From Pseudomonas sp. 10-1B (GTDB lineage: Bacteria; Pseudomonadota; Gammaproteobacteria; Pseudomonadales; Pseudomonadaceae), in contig NZ_JYKS01000038.1 of assembly GCF_000935045.1 (NCBI RefSeq), positions 1-33,472 on the forward strand: a stretch of DNA of 33,472 nucleotides, in the 5' to 3' direction. Under the pieces are notes generated by a model, which worked only from the letters and a program-made list of their open reading frames with translations, was not told the DNA's origin and ran no database searches. This document shows, piece after piece, positions 8,937-17,941 of the stretch. The first letter of the stretch is position 1. Each line of letters opens with the position of its first letter. Both the position numbers and the translations under genes were made by a program.

Positions 8937-10082
8937 ATGAGTGACATGACTGGCAAGATCAACCTGTTGGGCCTGACCCTGCAGGAAATGGAAAAATTCT
9001 TCGAATCGATCGGAGAGAAGCGTTTTCGTGCCGGTCAGGTCATGAAATGGATTCACCACTTTGGCGTCGACGATTTCGCCGCCATGACCAATGTCGGCAA
9101 GGCCTTGCGCGAAAAGCTCGAGGCCGTTGCCGAAATTCGGGGCCCGGAAGTGGTCAGTGAAGACATTTCCGCCGACGGCACCCGCAAGTGGGTGGTCCGC
9201 GTTGCCTCCGGCAGCTGCGTCGAAACCGTCTACATCCCCACCGACGACCGCGGCACCCTGTGCGTATCGTCGCAAGCCGGCTGTGCCCTGGACTGCAGCT
9301 TCTGCTCCACCGGCAAGCAAGGCTTCAACAGCAACCTCACCGCCGCCGAAGTGATCGGCCAGGTGTGGCTTGCCAACAAATCCTTCGGGACCGTCCCGGC
9401 CAAGATCGACCGCGCCATTACCAACGTGGTCATGATGGGCATGGGCGAACCGCTGCTGAATTTCGACAATGTCATCGCCGCCATGAAGATCATGATGGAA
9501 GATCTGGGCTATGGCATTTCCAAGCGTCGCGTCACTCTCTCCACCTCGGGCGTGGTGCCGATGATCGACGAGCTGGCCAAGCACATCGACGTGTCGCTGG
9601 CCCTGTCGCTGCACGCGCCGAACGACGAACTGCGCAACAAGCTGGTACCGATCAACAAAAAGTACCCGCTGAAGATGCTGCTGGAATCGTGCATGGGCTA
9701 CATGTCCACCCTGGGCGGCAAGCGCGTGCTGACTATCGAGTACACCCTGCTCAAGGACGTCAACGACCAGCCTGAGCATGCCGCGCAGATGATCGAGCTG
9801 CTGCGTGACGTACCCTGCAAGATCAACCTGATCCCGTTCAACCCGTTCCCGCACTCGGGCTACGAGCGGCCGAGCAACAACGCCATTCGTCGCTTCCAGG
9901 ACCTGTTGCACCACGGTGGCTTCAACGTCACCACCCGCACCACCCGTGGTGAAGACATCGATGCCGCCTGTGGGCAGCTGGTTGGCCAGGTCAACGACCG
10001 CACCCGCCGCAGCGAACGCTACATCGCCGTGCGCCAGCTTTCCGCGGACGTCGAGCTGCAAGACAGCACCGCGCGTCACTGA
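8937..10082 (+). CDS. rlmN: Dual-specificity 23S rRNA/tRNA adenine-C2 methyltransferase RlmN
   Basis: This radical-SAM enzyme (381 residues) makes m2A2503 in 23S rRNA and m2A37 in some tRNAs. The [4Fe-4S] ligands are C116, C120 and C123 in the C-X3-C-X2-C segment CALDCSFC. The methyl-carrying cysteine is C345 in the segment RGEDIDAACGQL. The ATG at 8937 gives the normal N-terminus MSDMTGKINLLGL; an in-frame TTG at 8925 is less likely. The enzyme needs a cluster that the upstream isc genes can supply. Confidence 0.96.
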   Translation: MSDMTGKINLLGLTLQEMEKFFESIGEKRFRAGQVMKWIHHFGVDDFAAMTNVGKALREKLEAVAEIRGPEVVSEDISADGTRKWVVRVASGSCVETVYIPTDDRGTLCVSSQAGCALDCSFCSTGKQGFNSNLTAAEVIGQVWLANKSFGTVPAKIDRAITNVVMMGMGEPLLNFDNVIAAMKIMMEDLGYGISKRRVTLSTSGVVPMIDELAKHIDVSLALSLHAPNDELRNKLVPINKKYPLKMLLESCMGYMSTLGGKRVLTIEYTLLKDVNDQPEHAAQMIELLRDVPCKINLIPFNPFPHSGYERPSNNAIRRFQDLLHHGGFNVTTRTTRGEDIDAACGQLVGQVNDRTRRSERYIAVRQLSADVELQDSTARH

Positions 10083-10096
10083 CCGGGACCTTGCCC

Positions 10097-10858
10097 ATGA
10101 GCCTGCGCGCCGCGCTGTCGATCCTTGCGCTTTCGCTGCTGGCCGGCTGCGTGTCGGGTGGTGCGGGCGACCCCTTGGCCAGCCGTCAGGGCAGGGCAGA
10201 GGCAGGGCGGGCCTATGTGCAGCTCGGGTTGGGGTATTTGCAACAGGGTTTGACCGAGCAGGCCAAGGCGCCGCTGGGCAAGGCGCTGGCCCTGAATGGC
10301 CGCGATGCCAATGCGCACGCCGCCCTGGCGCTGGTGTTCCAGGCCGAGGGGGAGCCGGCGCTGGCCGAGTCGCACTTTCGCACGGCACTGCAGGCCGGCA
10401 CCGATAACACGCGAATTCGCAACAATTACGGCAGTTTCCTTTATGCTCAGGGGCGATTTGCCGAGGCCGAGCAGATGTTTCGCCTGGCCAGCGCCGATAC
10501 CCTGTATCCTGAGCGCTCACGGGTGTACGAGAACCTGGGCCTGACCGCCCTGAAGCTCGAGCGCCGCGACCAGGCGCATGCTTACCTGCTGAAAGCTTTG
10601 CAACTCAACCAGCGGCAACCGAAAGCGTTGCTGGAAATGGCTGAGTTGTCCTACGAAAACAGGCATTATGTGCCGGCCCGGGACTACTACGATCGTTTCA
10701 GCCAGTTGAGCGACCATGATGCCCGTAGCCTGCTGCTGGGCAGCCGCCTTGCCCGGGTATTCGACGAGCAGGGCACACTGGCCGAACTGGGCCAGCAATT
10801 ACAACGACTTTATCCCGGTACGCCGGAATATCAGCAATACCTGTCGGAGCAACGATGA
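10097..10858 (+). CDS. pilF: Type IV pilus pilotin lipoprotein PilF/PilW (TPR)
   Basis: This 253-residue lipoprotein has a signal peptide with lipobox LLAGC (Cys near residue 17), followed by about six TPR repeats. PilF/PilW in P. aeruginosa is the pilotin that brings the PilQ secretin to the outer membrane. Its place between rlmN and rodZ/ispG is the standard one in Pseudomonas. The ATG at 10097 is preferred over the TTG two codons upstream. It overlaps the start of the next gene by 4 nt (ATGA), indicating coupled translation. Confidence 0.9.
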   Translation: MSLRAALSILALSLLAGCVSGGAGDPLASRQGRAEAGRAYVQLGLGYLQQGLTEQAKAPLGKALALNGRDANAHAALALVFQAEGEPALAESHFRTALQAGTDNTRIRNNYGSFLYAQGRFAEAEQMFRLASADTLYPERSRVYENLGLTALKLERRDQAHAYLLKALQLNQRQPKALLEMAELSYENRHYVPARDYYDRFSQLSDHDARSLLLGSRLARVFDEQGTLAELGQQLQRLYPGTPEYQQYLSEQR

Positions 10859-11898
10859 ACGCCGCGCATCCCGAAGTAGCTGTAGCGCCTGGCCAGAACC
10901 CCGGTGAGCTTTTGCGCCTGGCCCGTGAGAAGCGGGACTGGTCTCAAGCCGAGGTGGCCCGCAAGCTCAACCTCACTGTCAGTTCGTTGAACCACGTGGA
11001 AACCGGCGCCTTCGACAAGCTGCCCGGGCATACTTTCGCCCGTGGTTATATCCGCGCCTATGCCAAGTTGATGGACCTGGACCAGGCTGCCCTGGTAGAG
11101 GCCTTCGACCGTTACACCGGCACCCATGCCAAAGGCAGCGACGTGCACTCGCTGGGCCGTATCGAAGAGCCAGTGCGCCTGTCGCACAATATCCTGCGCG
11201 GCATCAGCCTGCTGCTGCTGGTGGCCGTTGTCGGCGGTGGCTTCGTCTGGTGGCAGGACCAGGGCAGCCTGCGCGGCAAGGACCTGGCCAAGATCGCCCT
11301 GGAGCACGTCGAAGTCGAAAGCGCCGATGGCACCACCCAGATACACCCGCTCGATGAGCCTGAAGACCAGGCTGTTTCCGCTAGCCAGCAGCCCGAAAGC
11401 GCGCCGCTTGCGCTGGAGCCGAGCGCTACCGAGCAGCCCGTCGCAGCCGCCGAACAGGCGCCGGCAAGCCCGGCCCCGGCACCTAGCGTTGACGCCGCGC
11501 CGGCCCCGGCTGAGCAGGCGCCTGCGCAGCCCGCACCAGCTGCAGCCCCCACCCCGGTAGCAACGGCTGCCCCGGCGCCGGAGGCTGTTGTGCCAGCCGC
11601 CAGCGTGCCGGCCGTGGCTGCTGCCGAGCCTGTCGCGCCAGCCGCGGTGCCGGCCGGCAGCGCCAAGGTCGCTATCCAGTTCACCGCCGATTGCTGGACC
11701 CAGGTCACCGACGGCAACGGCAAGGTGCTGTTCAGCGCCATCAAGCGCAAGGGGGACAACCTCGAGCTGACCGGCAAGCCGCCATTCTCGGTACGCCTGG
11801 GCTTTGCCCGTGGCGCCCAGGTCAGCTACAACGGCCAGGCCGTCGATGTTGCCCCGTTCATCAGTGGCGAGACCGCTCGCCTGAAGTTGGGACAGTAA
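10855..11898 (+). CDS. rodZ: RodZ-like cytoskeleton protein (HTH, one TM, DUF4115)
   Basis: This 347-residue protein has an N-terminal Cro/C1-type HTH domain (about residues 16-85) and one membrane helix (about 115-134). A long Ala/Pro-rich periplasmic linker (about 185-265) and a C-terminal DUF4115 domain (about 270-346) follow. This is the RodZ architecture; RodZ links MreB to the cell-wall elongation machinery. The gene overlaps pilF by 4 nt and is 3 nt before ispG, an order conserved in gamma-proteobacteria. The low-complexity linker is probably variable between strains. Confidence 0.88.
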   Translation: MNAAHPEVAVAPGQNPGELLRLAREKRDWSQAEVARKLNLTVSSLNHVETGAFDKLPGHTFARGYIRAYAKLMDLDQAALVEAFDRYTGTHAKGSDVHSLGRIEEPVRLSHNILRGISLLLLVAVVGGGFVWWQDQGSLRGKDLAKIALEHVEVESADGTTQIHPLDEPEDQAVSASQQPESAPLALEPSATEQPVAAAEQAPASPAPAPSVDAAPAPAEQAPAQPAPAAAPTPVATAAPAPEAVVPAASVPAVAAAEPVAPAAVPAGSAKVAIQFTADCWTQVTDGNGKVLFSAIKRKGDNLELTGKPPFSVRLGFARGAQVSYNGQAVDVAPFISGETARLKLGQ

Positions 11899-11901
11899 GT
11901 C

Positions 11902-13011
11902 ATGCACGGCGAATCTCCGATCAAACGTCGCGAATCCCGCAAAATATGGGTCGGCAATGTGCCGGTGGGTGGTGATGCGCCCATCGCGGTGCAGAGCATG
12001 ACCAACACCGACACCAATGATGTGGCCGCCACCGTGGCGCAAATCCAGCGCCTGGTCGATGCCGGCGTGGACATCGTGCGGGTTTCGGTGCCAGACATGG
12101 ACGCCGCCGAGGCGTTCGGCAAGATCAAGCAACTGGTCAGCGTGCCGCTGGTCGCCGATATCCACTTCGACTACAAGATCGCCCTGCGCGTAGCCGAACT
12201 GGGCGTCGACTGCCTGCGTATCAACCCGGGCAATATCGGCCGCGAAGACCGTGTGCGTGCGGTGGTCGATGCCGCCCGCGACCGCGGTATCCCGATCCGT
12301 ATCGGCGTCAACGCCGGTTCCCTGGAAAAGGACCTGCAGAAGAAGTACGGCGAGCCGACCCCGGCAGCTCTGGTCGAGTCGGCCCTGCGCCACGTCGAAC
12401 ACCTCGACCGCCTGGACTTCCAGGACTTCAAGGTCAGCGTCAAGGCCTCCGACGTGTTCATGGCCGTCGAAGCCTACCGCCTGCTGGCCAAGCAGATCGT
12501 GCAGCCGCTGCACCTGGGTATCACCGAAGCCGGTGGCCTGCGTTCAGGGACGGTGAAATCCGCCGTCGGCCTCGGTATGCTGCTGGCCGAAGGCATTGGC
12601 GATACCATCCGTATCTCGCTGGCGGCCGACCCGGTCGAAGAAGTGAAAGTCGGCTACGACATCCTCAAGTCGCTGCACCTGCGCTCGCGTGGCATCAACT
12701 TCATCGCCTGCCCGAGCTGCTCGCGGCAGAACTTCGATGTGGTCAAGACCATGAACGAGCTGGAAGGGCGCCTGGAAGACCTGCTGGTGCCGTTGGACGT
12801 GGCGGTGATCGGTTGCGTGGTCAACGGCCCGGGTGAAGCCAAGGAGTCCCATGTGGGGCTGACTGGCGGCACGCCGAACCTGGTCTACATCGATGGCAAG
12901 CCGGCGCAGAAGCTGACCAATGACAACCTGGTCGATGAGCTGGAAAAACTCATCCGCCAGAAGGCGGCCGAAAAGGTCGAAGCCGACGCGGCGCTGATCG
13001 CCCGTGGCTGA
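11902..13011 (+). CDS. ispG: 4-hydroxy-3-methylbut-2-enyl diphosphate synthase IspG (GcpE)
   Basis: This 369-residue [4Fe-4S] enzyme performs the reductive ring opening of MEcPP to HMBPP, the penultimate step of the MEP isoprenoid pathway. The cluster ligands C270, C273, C305 and E312 (CPSCSRQ and GCVVNGPGEA) are all present with E. coli numbering. It lies 3 nt after rodZ. Electron supply by flavodoxin or ferredoxin is known for the family. It is one of several Fe-S clients encoded close to the isc operon. Confidence 0.97.
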   Translation: MHGESPIKRRESRKIWVGNVPVGGDAPIAVQSMTNTDTNDVAATVAQIQRLVDAGVDIVRVSVPDMDAAEAFGKIKQLVSVPLVADIHFDYKIALRVAELGVDCLRINPGNIGREDRVRAVVDAARDRGIPIRIGVNAGSLEKDLQKKYGEPTPAALVESALRHVEHLDRLDFQDFKVSVKASDVFMAVEAYRLLAKQIVQPLHLGITEAGGLRSGTVKSAVGLGMLLAEGIGDTIRISLAADPVEEVKVGYDILKSLHLRSRGINFIACPSCSRQNFDVVKTMNELEGRLEDLLVPLDVAVIGCVVNGPGEAKESHVGLTGGTPNLVYIDGKPAQKLTNDNLVDELEKLIRQKAAEKVEADAALIARG

Positions 13012-13036
13012 CACACAGAATTCGTAAGGACTTTTC

Positions 13037-14326
13037 GTGAGCAAATCGCTGCAAGCCATCCGTGGCATGAACGACATCCTGCCTGAACAGTCGCCGCTGT
13101 GGCGCTACTTCGAAGGCACCGTGGCCGGCCTGCTGGACACCTACGGGTACAGCCAGATCCGCACGCCGATCGTCGAGTTCACCGAGCTGTTCAAGCGCTC
13201 CATCGGTGAAGTGACCGACATCGTCGAAAAAGAGATGTACACCTTCGAGGACCGCAACGGCGATTCGCTGACCCTGCGCCCCGAAGGCACAGCCGCCTGC
13301 GTGCGTGCCGTGCTCGAGCATGGCATCACCGGCAACGGCCAGGTGCAGAAGCTGTGGTACATCGGCCAGATGTTCCGCCACGAGCGCCCGCAGAAAGGCC
13401 GCTACCGTCAGTTCCACCAGATTGGCGTGGAAGTGTTCAACCTGGACGGCCCGGACATCGATGCCGAGCTGATCATGCTGACCTGGCGCCTGTGGGGCCT
13501 GCTGGGCATCCAGGATGCGGTCAAGCTCGAGCTCAACAGCCTGGGCACCAGCGAAGCCCGTGCGCGCTACCGTGATGCGCTGGTCGAGTTCCTTTCGGCG
13601 CGCCTGGAGCAGTTGGACGAAGACAGCCAGCGCCGCCTGAAGAGCAACCCGCTGCGCATTCTCGACAGCAAGGACCAGAACACCCAGGCGGTGCTGGTCG
13701 GCGCGCCGAAGCTGGAAGACTACCTGGACGAAGAGTCCCGCGTGCACTTCGAGGGTCTCAAGGCCCGCCTCGACGCCGCTGGCATTCCGTTCGTGATCAA
13801 CACCAAGCTGGTGCGTGGCCTGGACTACTACAGCAAGACCGTGTTCGAGTGGGTCACCGACAAGCTCGGCGCCCAGGGCACGGTGTGCGCCGGTGGCCGC
13901 TACGATGGCCTGGTCGAGCAGATGGGCGGCAAGCCGACCCCGGGCGTCGGTTTCGCCATGGGCATCGAACGCCTGATCCTGCTGCTGGAAACCCTGGGCA
14001 AGGTGCCAGAATCCATCAGCCGCCAGATCGACGTCTACCTGTGCGCCTTTGGCGAGCAGGCGGAGCTGGCTGGTCTGCGCCTGTCCGAAGGCCTGCGCGA
14101 CCGCCTGCCAGGCCTGCGCCTGGCGGTGAACGCCGGTGCTGGCAGCTTCAAGAGCCAGTTCAAGAAGGCCGACAAGAGCGGCGCACTGTTCGCCCTGATC
14201 CTCGGTGACGACGAGCTGGCCAAGCAAGAAATCGGCTTCAAGCCCCTGCGTGGCCAGGGCGAACAACAGAACATTGCCTGGGATGCTCTGGCAGAGCACC
14301 TGGAAACCGCGATCGCGCAGGCGTAA
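13037..14326 (+). CDS. hisS: Histidyl-tRNA synthetase
   Basis: This class II aminoacyl-tRNA synthetase has 429 residues and charges tRNA-His. Visible motifs are motif 2 (MFRHERPQKGRYRQFHQ, about residues 112-128), the histidine-binding loop GLDYYSKTVFEW (261-272) and AGGRYDGL (285-292), and the C-terminal anticodon-binding domain. The start is GTG at 13037, preceded by a TAAGGA ribosome site. It lies 25 nt downstream of ispG. Confidence 0.97.
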   Translation: MSKSLQAIRGMNDILPEQSPLWRYFEGTVAGLLDTYGYSQIRTPIVEFTELFKRSIGEVTDIVEKEMYTFEDRNGDSLTLRPEGTAACVRAVLEHGITGNGQVQKLWYIGQMFRHERPQKGRYRQFHQIGVEVFNLDGPDIDAELIMLTWRLWGLLGIQDAVKLELNSLGTSEARARYRDALVEFLSARLEQLDEDSQRRLKSNPLRILDSKDQNTQAVLVGAPKLEDYLDEESRVHFEGLKARLDAAGIPFVINTKLVRGLDYYSKTVFEWVTDKLGAQGTVCAGGRYDGLVEQMGGKPTPGVGFAMGIERLILLLETLGKVPESISRQIDVYLCAFGEQAELAGLRLSEGLRDRLPGLRLAVNAGAGSFKSQFKKADKSGALFALILGDDELAKQEIGFKPLRGQGEQQNIAWDALAEHLETAIAQA

Positions 14327-14365
14327 CGCGGTTCAACAAGCGAATAGGCGAAAAGGAGTATTGGG

Positions 14366-15007
14366 GTGTCGAGTAGCGATGATGATGATCTGGCAGGGAT
14401 CAAGGACTGGTGGAACCGCAACGGCAAGCCGCTGCTGACCGGTGCCCTGCTGGCCGGTGTGGTGGTGTTGGGCTGGAATACCTGGCACAAGTACCAGAAC
14501 AACCAGTCGCAAGGTGCCTCGCAGCTGTACCAGGCCTTGCTGGAAACCAGCCTGACGCCGACTGGCCAGCCTGATGCGACCAAGGTCGCGGAGCTGGCCG
14601 GCAAGCTCAAGAGCGAGTTCGGCGGTACCGCCTACGCCCAGTACGGCAGCCTGTTCGTGGCCAAGGTCGCGGTCGAGAGTGGCAAGCTCGACGACGCTGC
14701 CGCCGAGCTGAAGGGCGTGCTGGACAAGCCGGCCGATGCCACCCTGGGCGAGATCTCGCGTCAGCGTCTGGCACGCGTGCTGGCCGCCCAGAACAAGGCC
14801 GAGGATGCCCTCAAGCTGCTCGACGGCGACGCCGACAAAGCCTTCCTGGCCAGCCGTGAAGAGTTGAAGGGTGACCTGCTGGTACAGCTGGGCCGCGCCG
14901 ACGACGCGCACAGCGCTTACGAAAAAGCCAAGGCTGCGCTGTCCGATGAGGCGGCGGTCGGTGGCCTGCAATTGAAGCTGGATGACCTGGCCAAAGGGGA
15001 CGCGTAA
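14366..15007 (+). CDS. yfgM: YfgM-like membrane-anchored TPR protein
   Basis: This 213-residue protein has an acidic cytoplasmic N-terminus (SSSDDDDLAGIKDWW), a single membrane helix at about residues 19-36, and a TPR-like periplasmic domain. This is the YfgM (DUF2133/TPR_21) architecture. In E. coli, YfgM binds PpiD and the SecYEG translocon and helps periplasmic protein traffic. The gene lies between hisS and bamB as in E. coli. It starts with GTG and is preceded by AAAGGAG. Its stop codon directly abuts the GTG start of bamB. Confidence 0.87.
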   Translation: MSSSDDDDLAGIKDWWNRNGKPLLTGALLAGVVVLGWNTWHKYQNNQSQGASQLYQALLETSLTPTGQPDATKVAELAGKLKSEFGGTAYAQYGSLFVAKVAVESGKLDDAAAELKGVLDKPADATLGEISRQRLARVLAAQNKAEDALKLLDGDADKAFLASREELKGDLLVQLGRADDAHSAYEKAKAALSDEAAVGGLQLKLDDLAKGDA

Positions 15008-16150
15008 GTGATCGGTTGGAAACAAGCAGCAGTGCTGACCCTGGCCGTACTGGCCGCAGGTTGCAGCAGCAACAGCAAGAAGGAACTGCCCCCGGCCGAG
15101 CTGACCAAGTTCACCGAAGAAGTGGTGTTGAAGAAGCAGTGGAGCCGTTCGATCGGCGACGGCCAGGGTGAAACCTACAACACCCTGGTACCGGCCATCG
15201 AGAACGACCGTATCTACGCCTCCGACGTCAACGGCGAAGTCTTCGCCCTCGACCGTATCACCGGCGACGTGGTGTGGAAGAAGGACCTGGACCTGCAGGT
15301 TTCCGGTGCTGTCGGCGTAGGCTACGGCCTGGTCATGCTCGGTACCCTCAAGGGCGAAGTCATCGCCCTGGACTCCAGCACCGGTGAGGAGCGCTGGCGC
15401 TCCCGCGTGACCAGCGAAGTGCTGGCTCCGCCTGCCAACAACGGTGACGTGGTGGTAGTGCAGACCCAGGACGACCGCCTGATCGGCCTGGATGCCGCCA
15501 CTGGCGACCGCCGCTGGATCTACGAAAATACCCCGGCCGTGCTGACCCTGCGTGGCACCGGTGCGCCGATCGCCACCAATCGCCTGGCCGTCGCTGGCCT
15601 GTCCACCGGCAAGGTGGTGGCGGTGGACATCAACAACGGTGTACCGGTGTGGGAAAGCCGCGTGGCTATTCCGCAGGGCCGTTCCGAGCTTGACCGTGTG
15701 GTCGATATCGACGGTGGTCTGCTGCTGTCCGGTGGTACCCTGTACGTCAGCACCTACCAGGGCCGCGTAGCGGGCCTGGACCTGGAAAGCGGCCGCGTGC
15801 TGTGGCAGCGTGATGCCTCCAGCTATGTGGGTGTCGCCCAGGGCTACGGCAACGTCTACGTCAGCGAAGCCTCGGGTACCGTCGAAAGCGTCGACGAGCG
15901 CTCTTCCAGCGCCCTGTGGACCAACGACACCATGGCCCGCCGCCAGCTGTCGGCACCAGAAGTGTTCTCCAGCTACGTAGCGGTGGGTGACTTCGAGGGT
16001 TACCTGCACCTGCTGAGCCAGGTCGACGGCCGTTTCGTCGGCCGTGAGCGGATCGACAGCGATGGCCTGCGCGCCCGCCCACTTGTGGTCGGCGACACCA
16101 TCTACGTCTTCGGCAACAGCGGCAAGCTCGAGGCACTGACCATCCGCTGA
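15008..16150 (+). CDS. bamB: Outer-membrane assembly lipoprotein BamB
   Basis: This 380-residue lipoprotein has a signal peptide ending in a lipobox (LAAGC, C19), followed by an eight-bladed PQQ-type beta-propeller with repeated segments such as GEVFALDRITGDVVWKK and GEVIALDSSTGEERWRS. BamB helps the BamA complex insert outer-membrane proteins; FecA and PiuA from this window are typical clients. It starts with GTG immediately after the yfgM stop. A strong hairpin with a T-rich tail follows before der. Confidence 0.95.
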   Translation: MIGWKQAAVLTLAVLAAGCSSNSKKELPPAELTKFTEEVVLKKQWSRSIGDGQGETYNTLVPAIENDRIYASDVNGEVFALDRITGDVVWKKDLDLQVSGAVGVGYGLVMLGTLKGEVIALDSSTGEERWRSRVTSEVLAPPANNGDVVVVQTQDDRLIGLDAATGDRRWIYENTPAVLTLRGTGAPIATNRLAVAGLSTGKVVAVDINNGVPVWESRVAIPQGRSELDRVVDIDGGLLLSGGTLYVSTYQGRVAGLDLESGRVLWQRDASSYVGVAQGYGNVYVSEASGTVESVDERSSSALWTNDTMARRQLSAPEVFSSYVAVGDFEGYLHLLSQVDGRFVGRERIDSDGLRARPLVVGDTIYVFGNSGKLEALTIR

Positions 16151-16156
16151 AGCTAT

Positions 16157-16182
16157 GCTTGAAGCCTTGATGGGCTTCAAGC
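16157..16182 (+). other. Hairpin in the bamB-der gap
   Basis: The inverted repeat GCTTGAAGCC / GGCTTCAAGC has a 6-nt loop and no T tail. It begins 7 nt after bamB and precedes a second hairpin at 16212. It is not a REP sequence. It may stabilise the 3' end of the upstream message. Confidence 0.5.
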
Positions 16183-16211
16183 CGCGGCGTAGGACACGCC
16201 GCCCGAACTCC

Positions 16212-16242
16212 GGCCGCTGCCTTGCAGCGGCCTTTGCATTTT
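16212..16242 (+). terminator. Terminator-like hairpin between bamB and der
   Basis: The perfect 9-bp stem GGCCGCTGC / GCAGCGGCC has a 3-nt loop (CTT) and is followed by TTTGCATTTT. It would end or attenuate the hisS-yfgM-bamB transcript 26 nt before the der start codon. If it is active, der needs readthrough or a promoter close to the hairpin. Confidence 0.65.
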
Positions 16243-16267
16243 CAAGAATTCAAGAGTGGAGAGCCGA

Positions 16268-17731
16268 ATGGTTCCCGTAATCGCCCTGGTGGGCCGCCCG
16301 AACGTCGGCAAATCCACCATGTTCAACCGCCTGACCAAAACCCGCGATGCCATCGTCGGTGACCTGTCGGGCCTGACCCGTGACCGCCAGTACGGTGATG
16401 CCAGCTGGCAGGGTCGTTCCTTCATCCTGATCGACACCGGCGGTATTACCGGTGACGAAGTGGGCATGGACGAGAAAATGGCCGAGCAGTCGCTGATGGC
16501 CATCGAAGAAGCCGACTATGTGCTGTTCCTGGTCGATGCCCGCGCCGGCATGACCGCCGCCGACCAGATGATTGCCGAGCACCTGCGCAAGCGCAACAAA
16601 GAGGCGATCCTGGTCGCCAACAAGATCGACAACATCGATGCCGATGTCGCCCGCGCCGAGTTCTCGCCGCTGGGCATGGGCAACGCCATTCCGGTGGCTG
16701 GCTCCCAGGGCCGCGGCATCAACGCGCTGATGGAGACCGTGCTCGGCCACCTGCCGCGCGACCAGGTCGAAGAAGCGCTGGACGCCGAAGTCGCCGAAGG
16801 CGAAGAGGCAGTGCGCATCCCCGGCCCGAGCGAGAAGGATGGCATCAAGATCGCCATCATCGGCCGCCCCAACGTCGGCAAGTCGACCCTGGTCAACCGT
16901 ATGCTCGGTGAAGAGCGTGTGGTGGTGTACGACCAGCCGGGCACCACCCGCGACAGTATCTACATCCCGTTCGAGCGCGATGGCGAGAAGTACACCTTCA
17001 TCGACACTGCCGGCGTGCGCAAGCGTGGCAAGATCCACGAGGAAGTCGAGAAGTTCTCGGTGGTGAAGACCCTGCAGGCGATCAAGGACGCCAACGTGGT
17101 GATCTTTGTCATGGATGCCCGTGAAGGTGTGGTGGACCACGACCTGAACCTGCTGGGCTTCGCCCTGGAAGCCGGGCGTGCCATCGTCATTGCCCTGAAC
17201 AAGTGGGACGGCATGGAGCCAGGCGAACGTGACTACGTGAAGACCGAGCTGGAGCGCCGGCTGTTCTTCGTCGACTTTGCCGATATCCACTTCATTTCCG
17301 CCTTGCACGGTACTGGTGTGGGCCACCTGTACAAGTCGGTGCAGGCTGCGTTCAAGTCGGCGGTGACCCGCTGGCCGACCAGCCGCCTGACGCAGATCCT
17401 CGAAGATGCCGTGAGCGAGCACCAGCCGCCGCTGGTCAACGGCCGCCGCATCAAGCTGCGCTATGCCCACCTGGGTGGGGCCAACCCGCCGCTGATCGTT
17501 ATCCACGGCAACCAGACCGAGAAGATTCCGAAGTCGTACTCGCGTTACCTGGAAAACACCTACCGCCGCGTGCTGAAGCTGGTCGGTACGCCGATCCGCA
17601 TCGAGTACAAGGGCGGTGAGAACCCGTACGAGGGCAAGAAGAACACCCTCACCGATCGCCAGGTCAACAAGAAGCGCCGCCTGATGTCGCACCACAAGAA
17701 AGCCGAGAAAAAGCGCCGCGACAAGCGCTGA
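16268..17731 (+). CDS. der: Ribosome-assembly GTPase Der (EngA)
   Basis: This essential GTPase (487 residues) has two consecutive G domains and a C-terminal KH-like domain, and matures the 50S ribosomal subunit. Both P-loops read GRPNVGKST (about residues 9-17 and 199-207). Switch motifs DTGG and DTAG and specificity motifs NKID and NKWD are present. The tail is rich in Lys and Arg. The ATG at 16268 gives the usual MVPVIALVGRP N-terminus; an in-frame GTG four codons upstream would remove the GGAGAG spacing. Confidence 0.97.
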   Translation: MVPVIALVGRPNVGKSTMFNRLTKTRDAIVGDLSGLTRDRQYGDASWQGRSFILIDTGGITGDEVGMDEKMAEQSLMAIEEADYVLFLVDARAGMTAADQMIAEHLRKRNKEAILVANKIDNIDADVARAEFSPLGMGNAIPVAGSQGRGINALMETVLGHLPRDQVEEALDAEVAEGEEAVRIPGPSEKDGIKIAIIGRPNVGKSTLVNRMLGEERVVVYDQPGTTRDSIYIPFERDGEKYTFIDTAGVRKRGKIHEEVEKFSVVKTLQAIKDANVVIFVMDAREGVVDHDLNLLGFALEAGRAIVIALNKWDGMEPGERDYVKTELERRLFFVDFADIHFISALHGTGVGHLYKSVQAAFKSAVTRWPTSRLTQILEDAVSEHQPPLVNGRRIKLRYAHLGGANPPLIVIHGNQTEKIPKSYSRYLENTYRRVLKLVGTPIRIEYKGGENPYEGKKNTLTDRQVNKKRRLMSHHKKAEKKRRDKR

Positions 17732-17743
17732 TTCCGCGCCAGC

Positions 17744-17833
17744 TTCTTCGCGGGCTTGCCCGCTCCCACAGGTACGGCGCTGTCCTCTAGGATTGTTCGA
17801 TCTGTGTAGGAGCGGGTTTACCCGCGAAGAGGC
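17744..17833. repeat. REP pair downstream of der
   Basis: One arm TTCGCGGGCTTGCCCGCTCC lies at about 17747-17766, and its inverted partner GGAGCGGGTTTACCCGCGAA at about 17809-17828. The arms match in the stems and differ in the small loops. The pair separates der from the aminotransferase gene. Confidence 0.85.
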
Positions 17834-17941
17834 ACTTTTATCCAGCGCAATACCCCCATTGTTTCAACCTTTTTCCTGACCGCTCGATCCGCTATGCTCG
17901 GACTCCACCCGTGCCGGATAAACCCCAGGAAAGAGGGCTCC

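Noticed and set aside
8406..10520. A 704-codon open frame on the minus strand opposite ndk, rlmN and pilF
   Set aside because: It mirrors well-supported genes on the plus strand, has a low-complexity composition and no recognisable domain. Long antisense frames are common in GC-rich DNA.
11400..11660. The Ala/Pro-rich stretch as a frameshifted or corrupted region
   Set aside because: The frame stays open into a clear DUF4115 domain. It is the flexible periplasmic linker typical of RodZ.
14333..16180. A 615-codon minus-strand frame opposite yfgM and bamB
   Set aside because: It is a shadow of yfgM and bamB, whose signal peptide, membrane helix and propeller repeats are clear. No ribosome site or domain supports the antisense frame.
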